Shown here: one piece after another, positions 10,529-20,009 of the stretch
Position numbering within the stretch: the stretch's first letter is position 1
Layout of the letters: each line of letters begins with the position of its first letter
NCBI GenBank assembly: GCA_012845835.1
Contig: JABAKD010000010.1
Location: 18,239,204-18,303,203, forward strand
Length of the DNA: 64,000 nt
Origin: Undaria pinnatifida
Taxonomy: Eukaryota > Sar > Phaeophyceae > Laminariales > Alariaceae
Direction: 5' to 3'
Translations under genes and position numbers: made by a program
The notes under the pieces: model-generated
Database searches by the model: none
Told to the model about the DNA's origin: nothing
Seen by the model: only the letters and a program-made list of their open reading frames with translations

Positions 10529-12687
10529 TCCTCCTGGGGATCCGGGTAAAAAAAGCTTAAGCTCCATACACTTTCGTTTGTGTACCAGTTTTCGTCCATC
10601 TGCAGAACGCAGACTTTGTGTCAACTTCCCCCCTCCGGTTTAGTCAACACTATGAACTTGCCGGCCTTCTTTGGCTGATCCCTATACGGTTCAACCTAGA
10701 AGGTGAGATAGCCACCCAGGAATCGACAGCTCTTTTTGCTTTGTTCTGTGAGAGTTCTGCGGGTGAAGTCGTTTGTGAACATAAATATAAGAACCGTTTA
10801 CTCTTTTCTATCAGTATACAAACGGTCCTTTACATTTACGTCCAAATTGGTACGACTGTCGTCGTAAATGTAAGGACCGTTTGTGTGTTAATGGCAATAT
10901 TTGAATGGTTCCTTACAATTACGTCTAAAGTGACACGTTTCCACGAGTGTTCGTGTTTTCCTTCCTTTCTTGTCTGCTGTCAAGCGCGCATTCCTGGTGT
11001 CGCCCTAGCGCTAACCCCGACCTTGCCGTAGTGGGGAGGGAGGAGAAGAGCCTCCCCCGGATATCACAGTACAGTAGTTACGACTAGGGGAGGGAGTAGG
11101 AGAAAGGAAAAGGGCGAAGATAATTGATGGGGCGATGAGCAACCAAAACGAAAAAGCAACTCGTTTTTGAACACCCAAGATAGCACCCCCGCCCGAAGTT
11201 CGGACGTGGTGATGATCTCGAAAACGGGGACGGTGCGAACGCCGAGCGATGCATGTACGGAAAAGATCCCGTCCGGACGCGATCTTTCAAAGCCACCGTT
11301 TTCGTACGTGTGTGCCACCCCCTTGTTTTGGAGGAAGTCGGCCCGGACAGGCACCCCACGGGCGTGTTTTTTTCTTGTTATCTTAAGCCACTCTATGCCG
11401 CCGTGTTGCTTTGTTCAAGTTGCTTTTGTTCTCCCACAGCTCGCAATATACATCTCCGGTTGAGCACACACGGACGGCATAGATGGACAATGTCATGTAC
11501 AAATTGAACAGCTGACGTCCTTAAAATATTTTTATACATAAATGCACGTGTGCGCATGCATGTCTCCTCACCGAGGAGTACACGACGCGATCGTTTTTGA
11601 TCCTTCGTATCCTAGATTGTACTTTCGCGCTGGTTGGACTAGTTTGCTGCTGCTGTTGTTGTTGTTGTTATTGATCCTAGAGTCTGACTACTCGATTCCA
11701 AACCCATGTCGGTCGGTAATCGTATATTTGAGGATGCTTTCTTTTCAACGCCCGGGGGTCGGAGAATAAATACTGTTTGTCCATGCATAGTCGTACCACC
11801 AGGTACACAGGTTTGCCAGGTAGCTACTACCAGGTAGCACTACAAGTACCGGCATGCGCTCGCGCTGCTTGTGTACTGCTTGGGCCGTATGTCACTAACA
11901 ATCCGGTGGTGTTCGCACACCAAGTGGGTCTGAGCAGCGGCAGCCTCAAGCAAAGCGTAACATGTTCCTCTTGCGCCGCCTGCTCTCCTCGTTTCCTGGG
12001 CTCGTCCTCTCACCGATACTAATTAGAAATAGTTGTCTACACCGTACGGCAGTACAGTAGGTGGCCCTATGTAGTGCGGGTATGTGTCACGAAAAGTTAC
12101 CCGCACTATACCGGGCACCCGCACTATATAAAAACCGGCCACTATAGAGGGGTCTATATTATGCCAACAATTTCACCCGCACAATATCGGACACCCGCAC
12201 TATATGACCCGCACTATATGGGGCCACCTACTGTAGTAGTATTAATAGTACACTACCTTGTATATTAACAGTCGGGTGCTAAAATATGGAAGGTGAAAAA
12301 TACCTATTTGCGGAATAAATTCTGAGCAGCATCATCCTTACACAAGCACCCCCTCCCCCCCCTGCGCTCCTGATTTTTCCTCCGCAACCCGCCACATACC
12401 GCAGGCAGCACAGCGTCACGGGCGCTTTCTGGAACCCATTCGGCGCCGCGCCACTGCACCCTGTTGTAGCTGGAGGGTACCCAATGCAGGCTGTGCCTAT
12501 GGCCCAGCCCGTCTACCCAGCTCAAGTCAACGCTTGGGGGGTGCCTGTGGTGCCTGTGTCGCCGGTGGACGGCAAGAAGAAGAAGGAGAAGGGGGGTTAC
12601 TGGGACGCCATTCGGGACAAGAACGGGGTGCGTTGCTACAAGCACTCCCGCACCAACAAGATTAGGTACACCGACCCTTACGTCTGA
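9600..12687 (+). CDS. Gene A: small tandem WW-domain protein (3 exons)
   Basis: Exons are 9600-9654, 10367-10433 and 12405-12687, giving 134 residues. Intron 1 has a GC donor (AAAG|GCAAGT) and acceptor TGCGCAG; intron 2 has donor ATTG|GTGAGA and acceptor TACCGCAG. Phases are 1 and 2, the same as in gene C. The N-terminus (MVSFFSHGFASGG) is followed by a Lys/Glu stretch. WW1 (about residues 28-53) has W29, D34-G35, N40-W41, H43, T46-G47, W50 and P52, and intron 2 splits its W41 codon. A Pro/Val/Met-rich linker leads to WW2 (about 104-134) with W107, G115, Y119, H121, T124, P132 and Tyr in place of the second Trp (Y129). WW domains bind proline-rich peptides; the ligand is unknown, though the linker might be bound internally. 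No membrane segment is seen. AATAAA occurs just after the stop. Neighbours are repeats only. The gene model rests on splice signals and three-way paralogue agreement. Confidence 0.8.
10490..10735 (-). mobile_element. Poly(A)-tailed SINE-like insertion in intron 2 of gene A
   Basis: On the minus strand an approximately 200-bp body ends CCCGGATCCCCAGGAGGATC followed by about 29 A (T-run 10,497-10,525 on the plus strand). A partial copy in the opposite orientation lies at 58,957-59,095, ending in the same GGATCT then an A-rich tail. Gene B's intron 2 lacks it, passing from GGTCAAATGATC to GTTCTGTGCGAG. It therefore inserted in A after the duplication, or was lost from B. No clear A/B boxes were found. 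Confidence 0.55.
10818..10884 (+). ncRNA. Near-perfect 22-bp hairpin in intron 2 of gene A
   Basis: Arms 10,818-10,840 and 10,863-10,884 pair completely except for one bulged T, around a 22-nt loop. The arm reads ACAAACGGTCC ... ACATTTACG. Its size suits a miRNA-type precursor transcribed with the host gene, but a small fold-back insertion is equally possible. The matching region of gene B (about 21,200-21,250) retains only one diverged arm-like segment. Confidence 0.35.
12055..12233. mobile_element. 179-bp MITE with TA target duplication in intron 2 of gene A
   Basis: Inverted ends CAGTAGGTGGCCC ... GGGCCACCTACTG extend about 27 bp with few mismatches, and TA flanks both sides (12,053-12,054 and 12,234-12,235). 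The interior repeats ACCCGCACTATA. Gene B's intron at about 22,265-22,290 passes through without it, giving an empty site. CAGT-type ends with TA duplication fit the Tc1/mariner-pogo group. Confidence 0.75.
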
Positions 12688-13504
12688 GCAAAAATAAAAT
12701 GTAAGATGTTGTTGTGCCTGTAATGCGGTATAATTAGTGCCGGTACGTGCACTATAGAGGGAAACACCAACACTGTAGCGGCAACCGGTACTACACCGCA
12801 TGGTGCCACTACTGGTTGTTCCCGTCCGTGCCAAGCGCTTTCGCAGCCGCTATAGCAGACAACCGACACCAGATACGCAAGCGCGCGCGGGTGGCGGGGG
12901 GGGGGGGGGGGGGGGGAGGGGGCGGCATTGGGCGTGCTGAGGTATGAAAAAGGGGGAAAAATGACAGAAGTGGATTTTAGATTTTTCTTGTGTTGAATGA
13001 AAAGCGTGTTCTTCCTAAGGGTGAACAGGCAAACACCCGCTCGGGGCGGGCGGGCTACTGGGCGTGCTGTGGTGTGAACAATAAAATTAAAAAATCGGCT
13101 GGTGTGCTTTTTTTCTTTGTGTTAATATGTGAAAAAGAAAGAAAAAAAATTGCTGGTGTGGGTCTAGCCATCTTTTTTGTCGTTAATACGCGTTGTGTAT
13201 GTTGAGATGGGCGATGAGAGAGACACCGTACGCAGGGGCAACAACGCAAATGGTTGTAATCGTCCCATCACCGCCAGCCCCCGGTTGGAGTTGAGGGGGG
13301 GGGGGGGGGGAGGGAGGGCGCATCGACGAGAGAACGTCGTTGACGTTTATTTTTCCCTGCCTGTCTGTGAAAAAGAAGGGAAGTACATGTGTAAATCGGC
13401 GAGTAATAGGAGGGTTCGTACTATAGTTACGAGTATAGTTACGAGTTATACGCGTTCGTTACATGGGTGGGAGTTGCCATGAAAGAGAAACGGGCGTGCG
13501 TATA
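12688..13504 (+). other. 3' flank of gene A with G-runs and degenerate repeats
   Basis: G-runs lie at about 12,896-12,916 and 13,297-13,310. From about 12,920 to 13,170 a loose repeat (GGGCGTGCTG, TGTGAAAAAG, GCTGGTGTGG) recurs three times. The same layout occurs after gene B at about 22,950-23,200. No ORF is supported; the minus-strand ORFs are T-rich artefacts. Confidence 0.45.
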
Positions 13505-13840
13505 CTAGCCTAGGCATTCGAGAACATGTTGCGTGTTTTGTTTATGCAGACAGAGGTCGGCGAACTTGTCCCACCTTCGTCGTAGGTTAAGAAAAAGGAG
13601 ATCCACTCCGACATTGTAACCACAAAAATGTTACCAAAATATCACAGTAAATACTGGTAGGCATACTCGAACAGTGCGGGTAGTGCGCTCAAGCGCGGTG
13701 CTGTTCGAAGTTTGGTCGGGCTCGGGGTGATCGAGTGGGGTACGAAGTAGTTTACGTGGTCTTCACAAGGCGGGTGTTGATGCTCTCTCATTGAGGAAAA
13801 TATGCGGGGGGGAAACCCGGAAGAACGGGTCGGCTGGTAC
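13505..13840. other. Highly conserved block between duplication copies, with hairpin
   Basis: This block is more alike between the copies (here and about 23,563-23,893) than the introns are; by eye above 93% over 250 bp. It contains the hairpin CGAACAGTGCGGG ... GCTGTTCG with an inner GCGCT/AGCGC stem at 13,668-13,707. On the minus strand a short frame (SEWISFFLTYDE before GGTGGG) is open in both, but the ATG is lost in copy B and the frames diverge, so coding is doubtful. It could be a non-coding RNA or a regulatory element. Confidence 0.35.
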
Positions 13841-14985
13841 GTATTTCTTCGTTTACATGAAAAAACGCATGTAATAATTGCCTCGATATTTTTGTTCTAC
13901 GGCACCCAAGCCAGCTTCAGGGCTCGAGTAAATATCATATAGATTGAGCATCATTGTGGTTGGTAGGTCGAGTGTACGCGTGCCGTGTTTCACCAGTTAC
14001 GAAGACGTCGGTACGTATTGATGTTTTTCGGTATTATCGTTGTACGACACCCAAGGCAGCTTTAAATTTAGGACTTGAGAAAATCTCATACAGTGAACAT
14101 TGTTGATGTAGCTCGAGTGTCCGCGTACCATATTTTACCAGATACGAAGTATCGGTACGTTTATATATAGTCTATTTGGTTATATACTCTTCACCCCCAA
14201 GGTGTATGCATGTTTTTGGGCGAGGGGACGGGGTTGGAGAGGTTCAGCACACGGTCGCTCGCAGTTTAATTGCGGTTGTTAAGAAGACGAAGTTGTGTTG
14301 TTTCGTTGTTGTGTATAGTCTATGGGACATGGGACTCGACGTTATTGAGGTTCGTCATCGAGTTGATTTTCGTCGAGCCCTCGCCAAAACGACAGTTCTT
14401 TTTTGTTTTTAGTGCTTGATTTCCGTTTTGGGTAGTAGTGGAGGCGGTTTTAACAACCTCTTCAGCACTATTACCAGAGGACCTGTGTATGAGTGGTAGG
14501 CGTTGAAGGTCATTCTGCTTGCACAACTGTCGGATGGCAAACGTAATAATAACACACGGTAGTAGTAGCAATAGTAGCAATGATGACTACAAACGTAATA
14601 ATAACAACGATGACTACCAATAAATGGCGATTTCGGCATCATCAGCCACACATGGCATGGCAGCTGCCCCGGGCTGCTGGGGTAGACTACAGGGTGTGTC
14701 CGAAGTTGTGATGAAAGAGCGAAGCTGTCCGACACGCGGATGCATCCTATCATAGTGATGCTCGTACTGCATGCTCGCGCTTCCTAGAGATCGCCCGTCT
14801 CGCTGCTTGGGTCGCTAAACATAGATCCCGATGGGGTTCGACCAGATACCTCTTGATACAACGGAGGCCCATAGTATTCGGAAGCCACGCAAGACACTAA
14901 CACCTACGGGCATTGAAGAGTAGACTTACTTATCGCTGTCTTTTTCCTGAGCGAACTCGGTTGGTGCATCCCTGGCCTCTCAACG
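13841..14985. other. Rest of duplication copy A, no gene called
   Basis: Aligns with 23,894-24,883, including TAATAATAAC-rich tracts, a conserved GGTGTGTCCGAA...GTGATGAAAG segment and CGCTTCCTAGAGATCG. ORFs here are not preserved between the copies. Confidence 0.4.
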
Positions 14986-15162
14986 CCATCAACCCCACAT
15001 CTTTGCTTTAAGCGGGTCGCCTACGGTCTGTATGCATACCGCCTTCTCCCAGTCCGCGGCATGAAATATATATTCTTGCGGAGGTTTTTGGACTGCTGTC
15101 TCACCTTAGTTTTCGTACCAATGCGTGGTGTCTGAAATCGGCATACATTTCGTCCTTAATCT

Positions 15163-16281
15163 TTTTTTCTTTTTTTTTTGTTCTTGCGTTAACTCGCATA
15201 ATCAAGTCCGTGGTCGCAGGACAGGCTCCAGTCATTCTGGAGCTGAGAAATACCCCAGGGATAAAACACAAACAAACCAACAGGTGGTACACGTATATAT
15301 CACAGCTGACGCAATTTATACCTCCGCCAGAAACATATAAAGTGAAGTCGGGAGTCAGCCTACGATGTGTCAGGTCCATGCTGACTGGTGCATACATCTC
15401 ACTACTCGCGCCTGGAAAAAAACGACTATTTTACCGCTTGCCACCCAAGACAGACTACCACGTGTACATTACACCTATTATTGGTACCTATCACTACGAA
15501 TACGCACGTCAGACGCAAGTCAATTGGAAAGAAGAAACAAAAAAAAGAAAAGAAAAGAGAGGAAAGCAAAAAAAGGAACAAAAAAGAAAAGACAAGAAAA
15601 AAAGCAAGAAAAGACAAGGCAAGAGGAAGCAAGGAAAGGAAAAGAAAAAAAACGTCATACTAGCAGACCGAGGAACTGACTAAATACGGCATTGGGCTCA
15701 TAGAGGGTATCAAGTGCATCATCAATGGCACTGGGGAGAGAACGCAACAAGGCGAAGAAGTCAGGGCGGCCTTACGCTAACTTGTGACGGCCTTTGGAAG
15801 GCCCACAAATTTCAAGACGATATGACCAGACCCAGCCTTCAGTCTCTTGGGCAGGACGCCCCCCCTCCCCCCCCCCCCCCTTCCCGCTCCCCCCGGCCGC
15901 TTAGAGATGCCGACGGTGGATGGCGCTTCCACGGCCTTTGCGCATCGCTCTGCAGCTTTGCGTCTCTCCGTCTCATGCTATTTCCGCATGAATAACTCGG
16001 CTCCCTCCTCTACTCATCGAAACCATCTGCCGGCCTTTTGAGCAGCCTTTCGCGCCCTTCGAATTTCATTCCAAAGACCGACTTATCCTCCTTCAGATGA
16101 GCCACCTAGTCCTTCTCTTACCCCCCTGAGTAGCCCTTACCCCCAACAAGCTCCCCAAACATCACCCTCTGTGGAAGACGCTCCTCCCCCATACGTGCTA
16201 CGAATCCCGCAAACAACATCCTCCGTTTGCGCACTATCGCCTCTATGCTCTCGGAAGTTGTCTTGGCCAGCGCGTCGGCGT
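15163..16281 (-). mobile_element. 5'-truncated LINE, minus strand
   Basis: Aligns with the 3' part of the LINE at 48,465-50,510, by eye at about 85-90%. The 3' end (plus-strand left) shares GTTAACTCGCATAATCAAG next to a T-run at about 15,160-15,180, read as the tail. The 3' UTR includes an A/G-rich tract (about 15,528-15,650). The coding remnant at the right encodes the C-terminal part of the second ORF and breaks off at about 16,281 after GCGCGTCGGCGT. Such 5' truncation is normal for LINE insertion. Confidence 0.8.
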
Positions 16282-19080
16282 GTGGGTGGCTGGAGGTTGG
16301 TCGTGTTTTCGATAGTTACTTGGTCACGCATCGATGACTGAAAACTGCTGTTCTGTTTCGTTAAGAATTTCGATCAAATGAAATGGTTCCCTTTGATTTT
16401 CTTGTTCTGTCTGAGTGGTGGAGGGTTGAAGCTCACGCATGCTGCACGTTGGTTGGAGGATGGAAAGATGCTCATTGATAATAAAATACCAAGTACGTAC
16501 GTTTGGTATAATAGCACGCTTCTTTTTCCTTCATTCCATGTGATCTGCGCATACATTACATGCATCTGCATATTGATTGGTTGTTATCCTTATGTGAAGG
16601 TGTTGCCTTGGGGGATCCTTGACGATATGATCCTCAGAATGGGAAGGTGTGTCTATGGCTAGACGACAGCTGACAGCCGTATAAAACCCAGGTAGTAGAA
16701 GAAGTCTCTGGTTATTATCGAGCAAAGCTTGATTGGTTTTGCCAGGAAACAGGAGTGATCGAGAGGGGGGGTTGGGGGAGTAGCTTGGGCAAGCCCAAGC
16801 TACGAGGGCCGGCTCTCGTACTGTCAAGGAATACAAAGCGTCATCCAAAACGTCACCCCTAAGCGCAAGCTGCTACCTGTCTACGTAGTACGTAGGACAC
16901 TTCAACAACAAGGCCACGCGCGTGACATGTTACATACTTGAAGTGGAAGAAATAAAGACCAACTCATAACGCAGCCAATTTCAATGACATCGAGTCCTCC
17001 TACTATTCTAAGAACCATGCTACCCTTCATTCGAGCGCGCAGCTATACAGACTGAGCCAATCAGCGCAGGGCGTGGCCTAAGACAGTGTGCTTCCATTGT
17101 TATACTCCTACGTGCTGAGCCGATTCCGTGACTCATTACGTATACGGTCGTGCTATAGACTACGTGCACGTGCTTGTTCCTGGATCGTACGACAGTTCCT
17201 ATTATAATCGTACTTCTTGTACAGCAGTTGTACTGATTCCGAATCTGACGGTGGATTCCGAATCACTCGACAGTTAAATAACATAATTCAGGCCTTCATT
17301 AACCAGCAGGGATGGACGGTTGGTCTATTGCTCATACAGATAGCGCATACGGAGTAGAACACCGTAACGCTTGCGTTTACCGCGCTTGTTTGGGGGGCGT
17401 CAGCATAGTCTACTCGACTAGCAGTCTAAAATCGCTGCTGGGCATTGCCGATCGATTCCTGGGTCTCTCCTGTTTGTTGATGATGGCTAGGCGCGCGTTT
17501 ATCTTCAACGTTCAACCCGATCGCGCTTCCAAACAGTGCCGCCGCGCACGTGGCAGACAGGGGCGTCCCCATCCGTCAAAGATCGATCGTGTCGTCGTAG
17601 GTCACGCCATACAGAAGGCGCCCGCTGTTGATAGCAATAAACGCCAATTGGACGTCGAGGTGCAACAAGATCTTTCTTCACTGTTGTCTGTTATATGGCA
17701 TTCAAGATGGCATTCAATATGGCATATTCAATATAGCATGCTATAGTCTATGGTATTCACCAAATATGCCCCCCCCACCCAAAACACCGCTTCTTCCGTC
17801 AAATCCTCAAAGTCGAAATTCTTACCGTGTATTTGAAACAAAAATATATTGCAGCAGAAGTTCTGAACGACAATGGGAGCCCTCTGTACTGCAACTCGTT
17901 TGAGGCGCTATCAGACAATAATACTCGGTGCTTTTGCCCGTCCCCCTGCTTTCTGGTGTCTGTCGTATGGTCAATTTTTATTAGACCTTCGATGTGCTTA
18001 ACGTAGTGATCGATACAGAGGGCATTTAGTCTAACCGAAGATAAAGGAGGGTTGTGGAGGGATTCACCTTCGATGTGCTCGTGAGAACTTTAGACTAATG
18101 AGTATTCACCTTTGAACACATTGCTCATCTTAATAATGGTACATGGGGACGGTCTTGAGCCTAAGGACAAACGTCACGTGTACGTCGGCGTTGTATCTTA
18201 TGCGACCCCCCCCCCCCCTCCCGCCCCCTTCCCCCCCCTTCCGCTCCTCCCCCCTCGCCCCCCCCCCCCCCGCGCGCTCAATATAGACTATAGCGTAGAT
18301 GTCGTTCGGATATTGAACTGAATATCCTTAGAGTAAAGCAGTAGTATCGCTCCTATGACCCTCTCTGCCAACCATTTATCCTTTCCCTTTCTCCGTCTTT
18401 TCATTTTAGCTACTATATTATACCGATAATATAGTGTAGCTTAATCCTCCTCAACGTTCCCTGCTCAGGTCGTTGGCCGTAGTCCTCCGGTTTTCTTCCT
18501 GCCTTCCCCTCGCGGCCTGGCGGTCCCTCAGGGCTAGCCTGTATCTATTCACTCGGTGCGAAATCGCGACCTGAGCGTGGTCACAGATTATGTGGAATGA
18601 AGGGGGTCCTTGCAGACGCCTTTCTTTCCGCGATATGGACGATCTTTCTGTCCCTCCTGCTACGCTGGCCGATCAGCTCGTTGGTAGCTCCCTTCTTTCC
18701 CGAGGCGCCCAAAGCATTTCATTGGGAGAGTGGTACGGGTTGATTGATGACCACAGACTGCTGCTGCTGCTGTGCTGTTTTGTTCACAACATGCCGTTGT
18801 GCATTAGACTATGCCTTCTTCTCATGGATAGACCTCTTTTGTTTGGCAATCATGGCCACGGTCGGCGACACGACGAGTACAACCCGTCGACAGCCAACAG
18901 CAACAACAGCAGTATATTCTTAATGGTAGTGTACAGCAGCAGTAGTGACAACAAGGCAGCAGCAAAAATAGTCTCACAACGAGCAAGGGAGGATATACTC
19001 GCCGACTCTCGTACGTGACGCATGCGCATGATGTGTACATGGCATCCTCATAAAATATAGTACTCCGGAGTATTAAACAG
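16282..19080. other. No confident gene; C-runs and weak ORFs
   Basis: Plus-strand ORFs at 16,378-16,662 (hydrophobic start KWFPLIFLFCLSGGG), 17,312-17,746 and 18,590-19,018 have no paralogue, motif or splice support. A GGCATTCAATAT tandem repeat lies at about 17,695-17,745 and CTTCGATGTGCT repeats at about 17,986-18,080. C-runs occupy 18,207-18,272. A real exon may be hidden here, but I cannot support one. Confidence 0.3.
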
Positions 19081-19084
19081 CGAA

Positions 19085-19185
19085 GCGGACTCGGTAGCTA
19101 CCATCATCATGCCGGTAGGATACGCACATGATACCTCATGGACGCATGCTTGGGGTGCATATACCAGGCTACGAGTATGATGAAG
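19085..19185. repeat. Dispersed repeat copy 2 (CATGCTTGGGGTGCAT family)
   Basis: CTACCATCATCATGCCGGTAG ... GCATGCTTGGGGTGCATATA matches 5,925-6,040. Confidence 0.45.
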
Positions 19186-19516
19186 TCACAGTAATCGAAA
19201 CTACCTGTCGTTACCCATGCACCATGCATCGATACCAGCGCACAGGTACGAGATGAATTGTGGATCTTTGGATATTTCACCCGAATTCTGTGTTTCAGCG
19301 CCTCTCTCCGCTGATAAGTTTCTGCTCTTATTCTCCTCGGGCGTTGTAGGAGCCAGGGGACTGGGGTGCAAAACGAGGAGCATATCATATAGAGGACCGA
19401 TCTTAGGATCGGTTTTGACGCGACAAATAAATTTCCTGTAAGATTAGCGAAAGGCGCGCCAAAAACTCCTGATGGTGGCTCCTGCCGACACCACTAAATT
19501 TGCAAGTTTGAATGTG

Positions 19517-19658
19517 GACCACTCAACTGGTCGAACTCACATCTGATGCGTGCGAGAAATAGTTTTTCATACAAAACGAAAGTAAAACATGCTGATACAG
19601 CGAACTGAATTTGAGTATTGACCACTCAATCAGTCGAACTCACATATGACGTATCTGA
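19517..19658 (+). promoter_or_regulatory. Duplicated upstream module of gene B
   Basis: GGACCACTCAACTGGTCGAA (about 19,516) and GACCACTCAATCAGTCGAAC (about 19,619) each lead into CTCACATMTGAYG; the second ends TGACGTATCTGA. The same pair and spacing stand upstream of gene A. Confidence 0.45.
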
Positions 19659-20009
19659 AGTAGATGGCGAATGAGTTCAGCCACCCCTCCCTCTCACAAC
19701 CCATCGTCCCGCACGAGAGCACAACATCAACAGCAGAACAAGAAAAGGAACGAGGTTCCTGCAAGAAGACTGCTAGTCTCCCTCCCTCCCTCCCCGAGTT
19801 CCCTGAAACCCAGAGACCCCCAAGGAGCACACACACTCACACGCACACCCACACGGCAAGAAGACACAGACAGCAGGATCAAAGCAGCAGCGCTCGACTG
19901 CTAACAGCAGGCAAGGCGAGGCAAGCAATCGACAAGGGCAAGGCTTGACAAAGGCGAGGCATCCCGAAAGCAAAATAACACTGCAGCACCAGCAGCACAA
20001 GTAAAGTTA

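Larger units (their letters stand above)
8356..14985 (+). repeat. Segmental duplication, copy A
   Basis: From about 9,035 to 14,985 (perhaps from 8,356) the sequence aligns along its length with about 19,256-24,883, in the same orientation. It includes promoter, all exons and introns of the WW gene, and a long downstream stretch. By eye, identity is highest in the exons and in the block 13,505-13,840, and lower in introns. Copy A is longer mainly because of insertions: the SINE at 8.4 kb, the poly(A) element at 10.5 kb and the MITE at 12.06 kb. The right edge is CCTCTCAACGCC in both copies. Confidence 0.85.

Noticed and set aside
10618-11031. 137-residue ORF in gene A's intron 2
   Set aside because: It spans the poly(A) element and the hairpin, and no equivalent exists in gene B.
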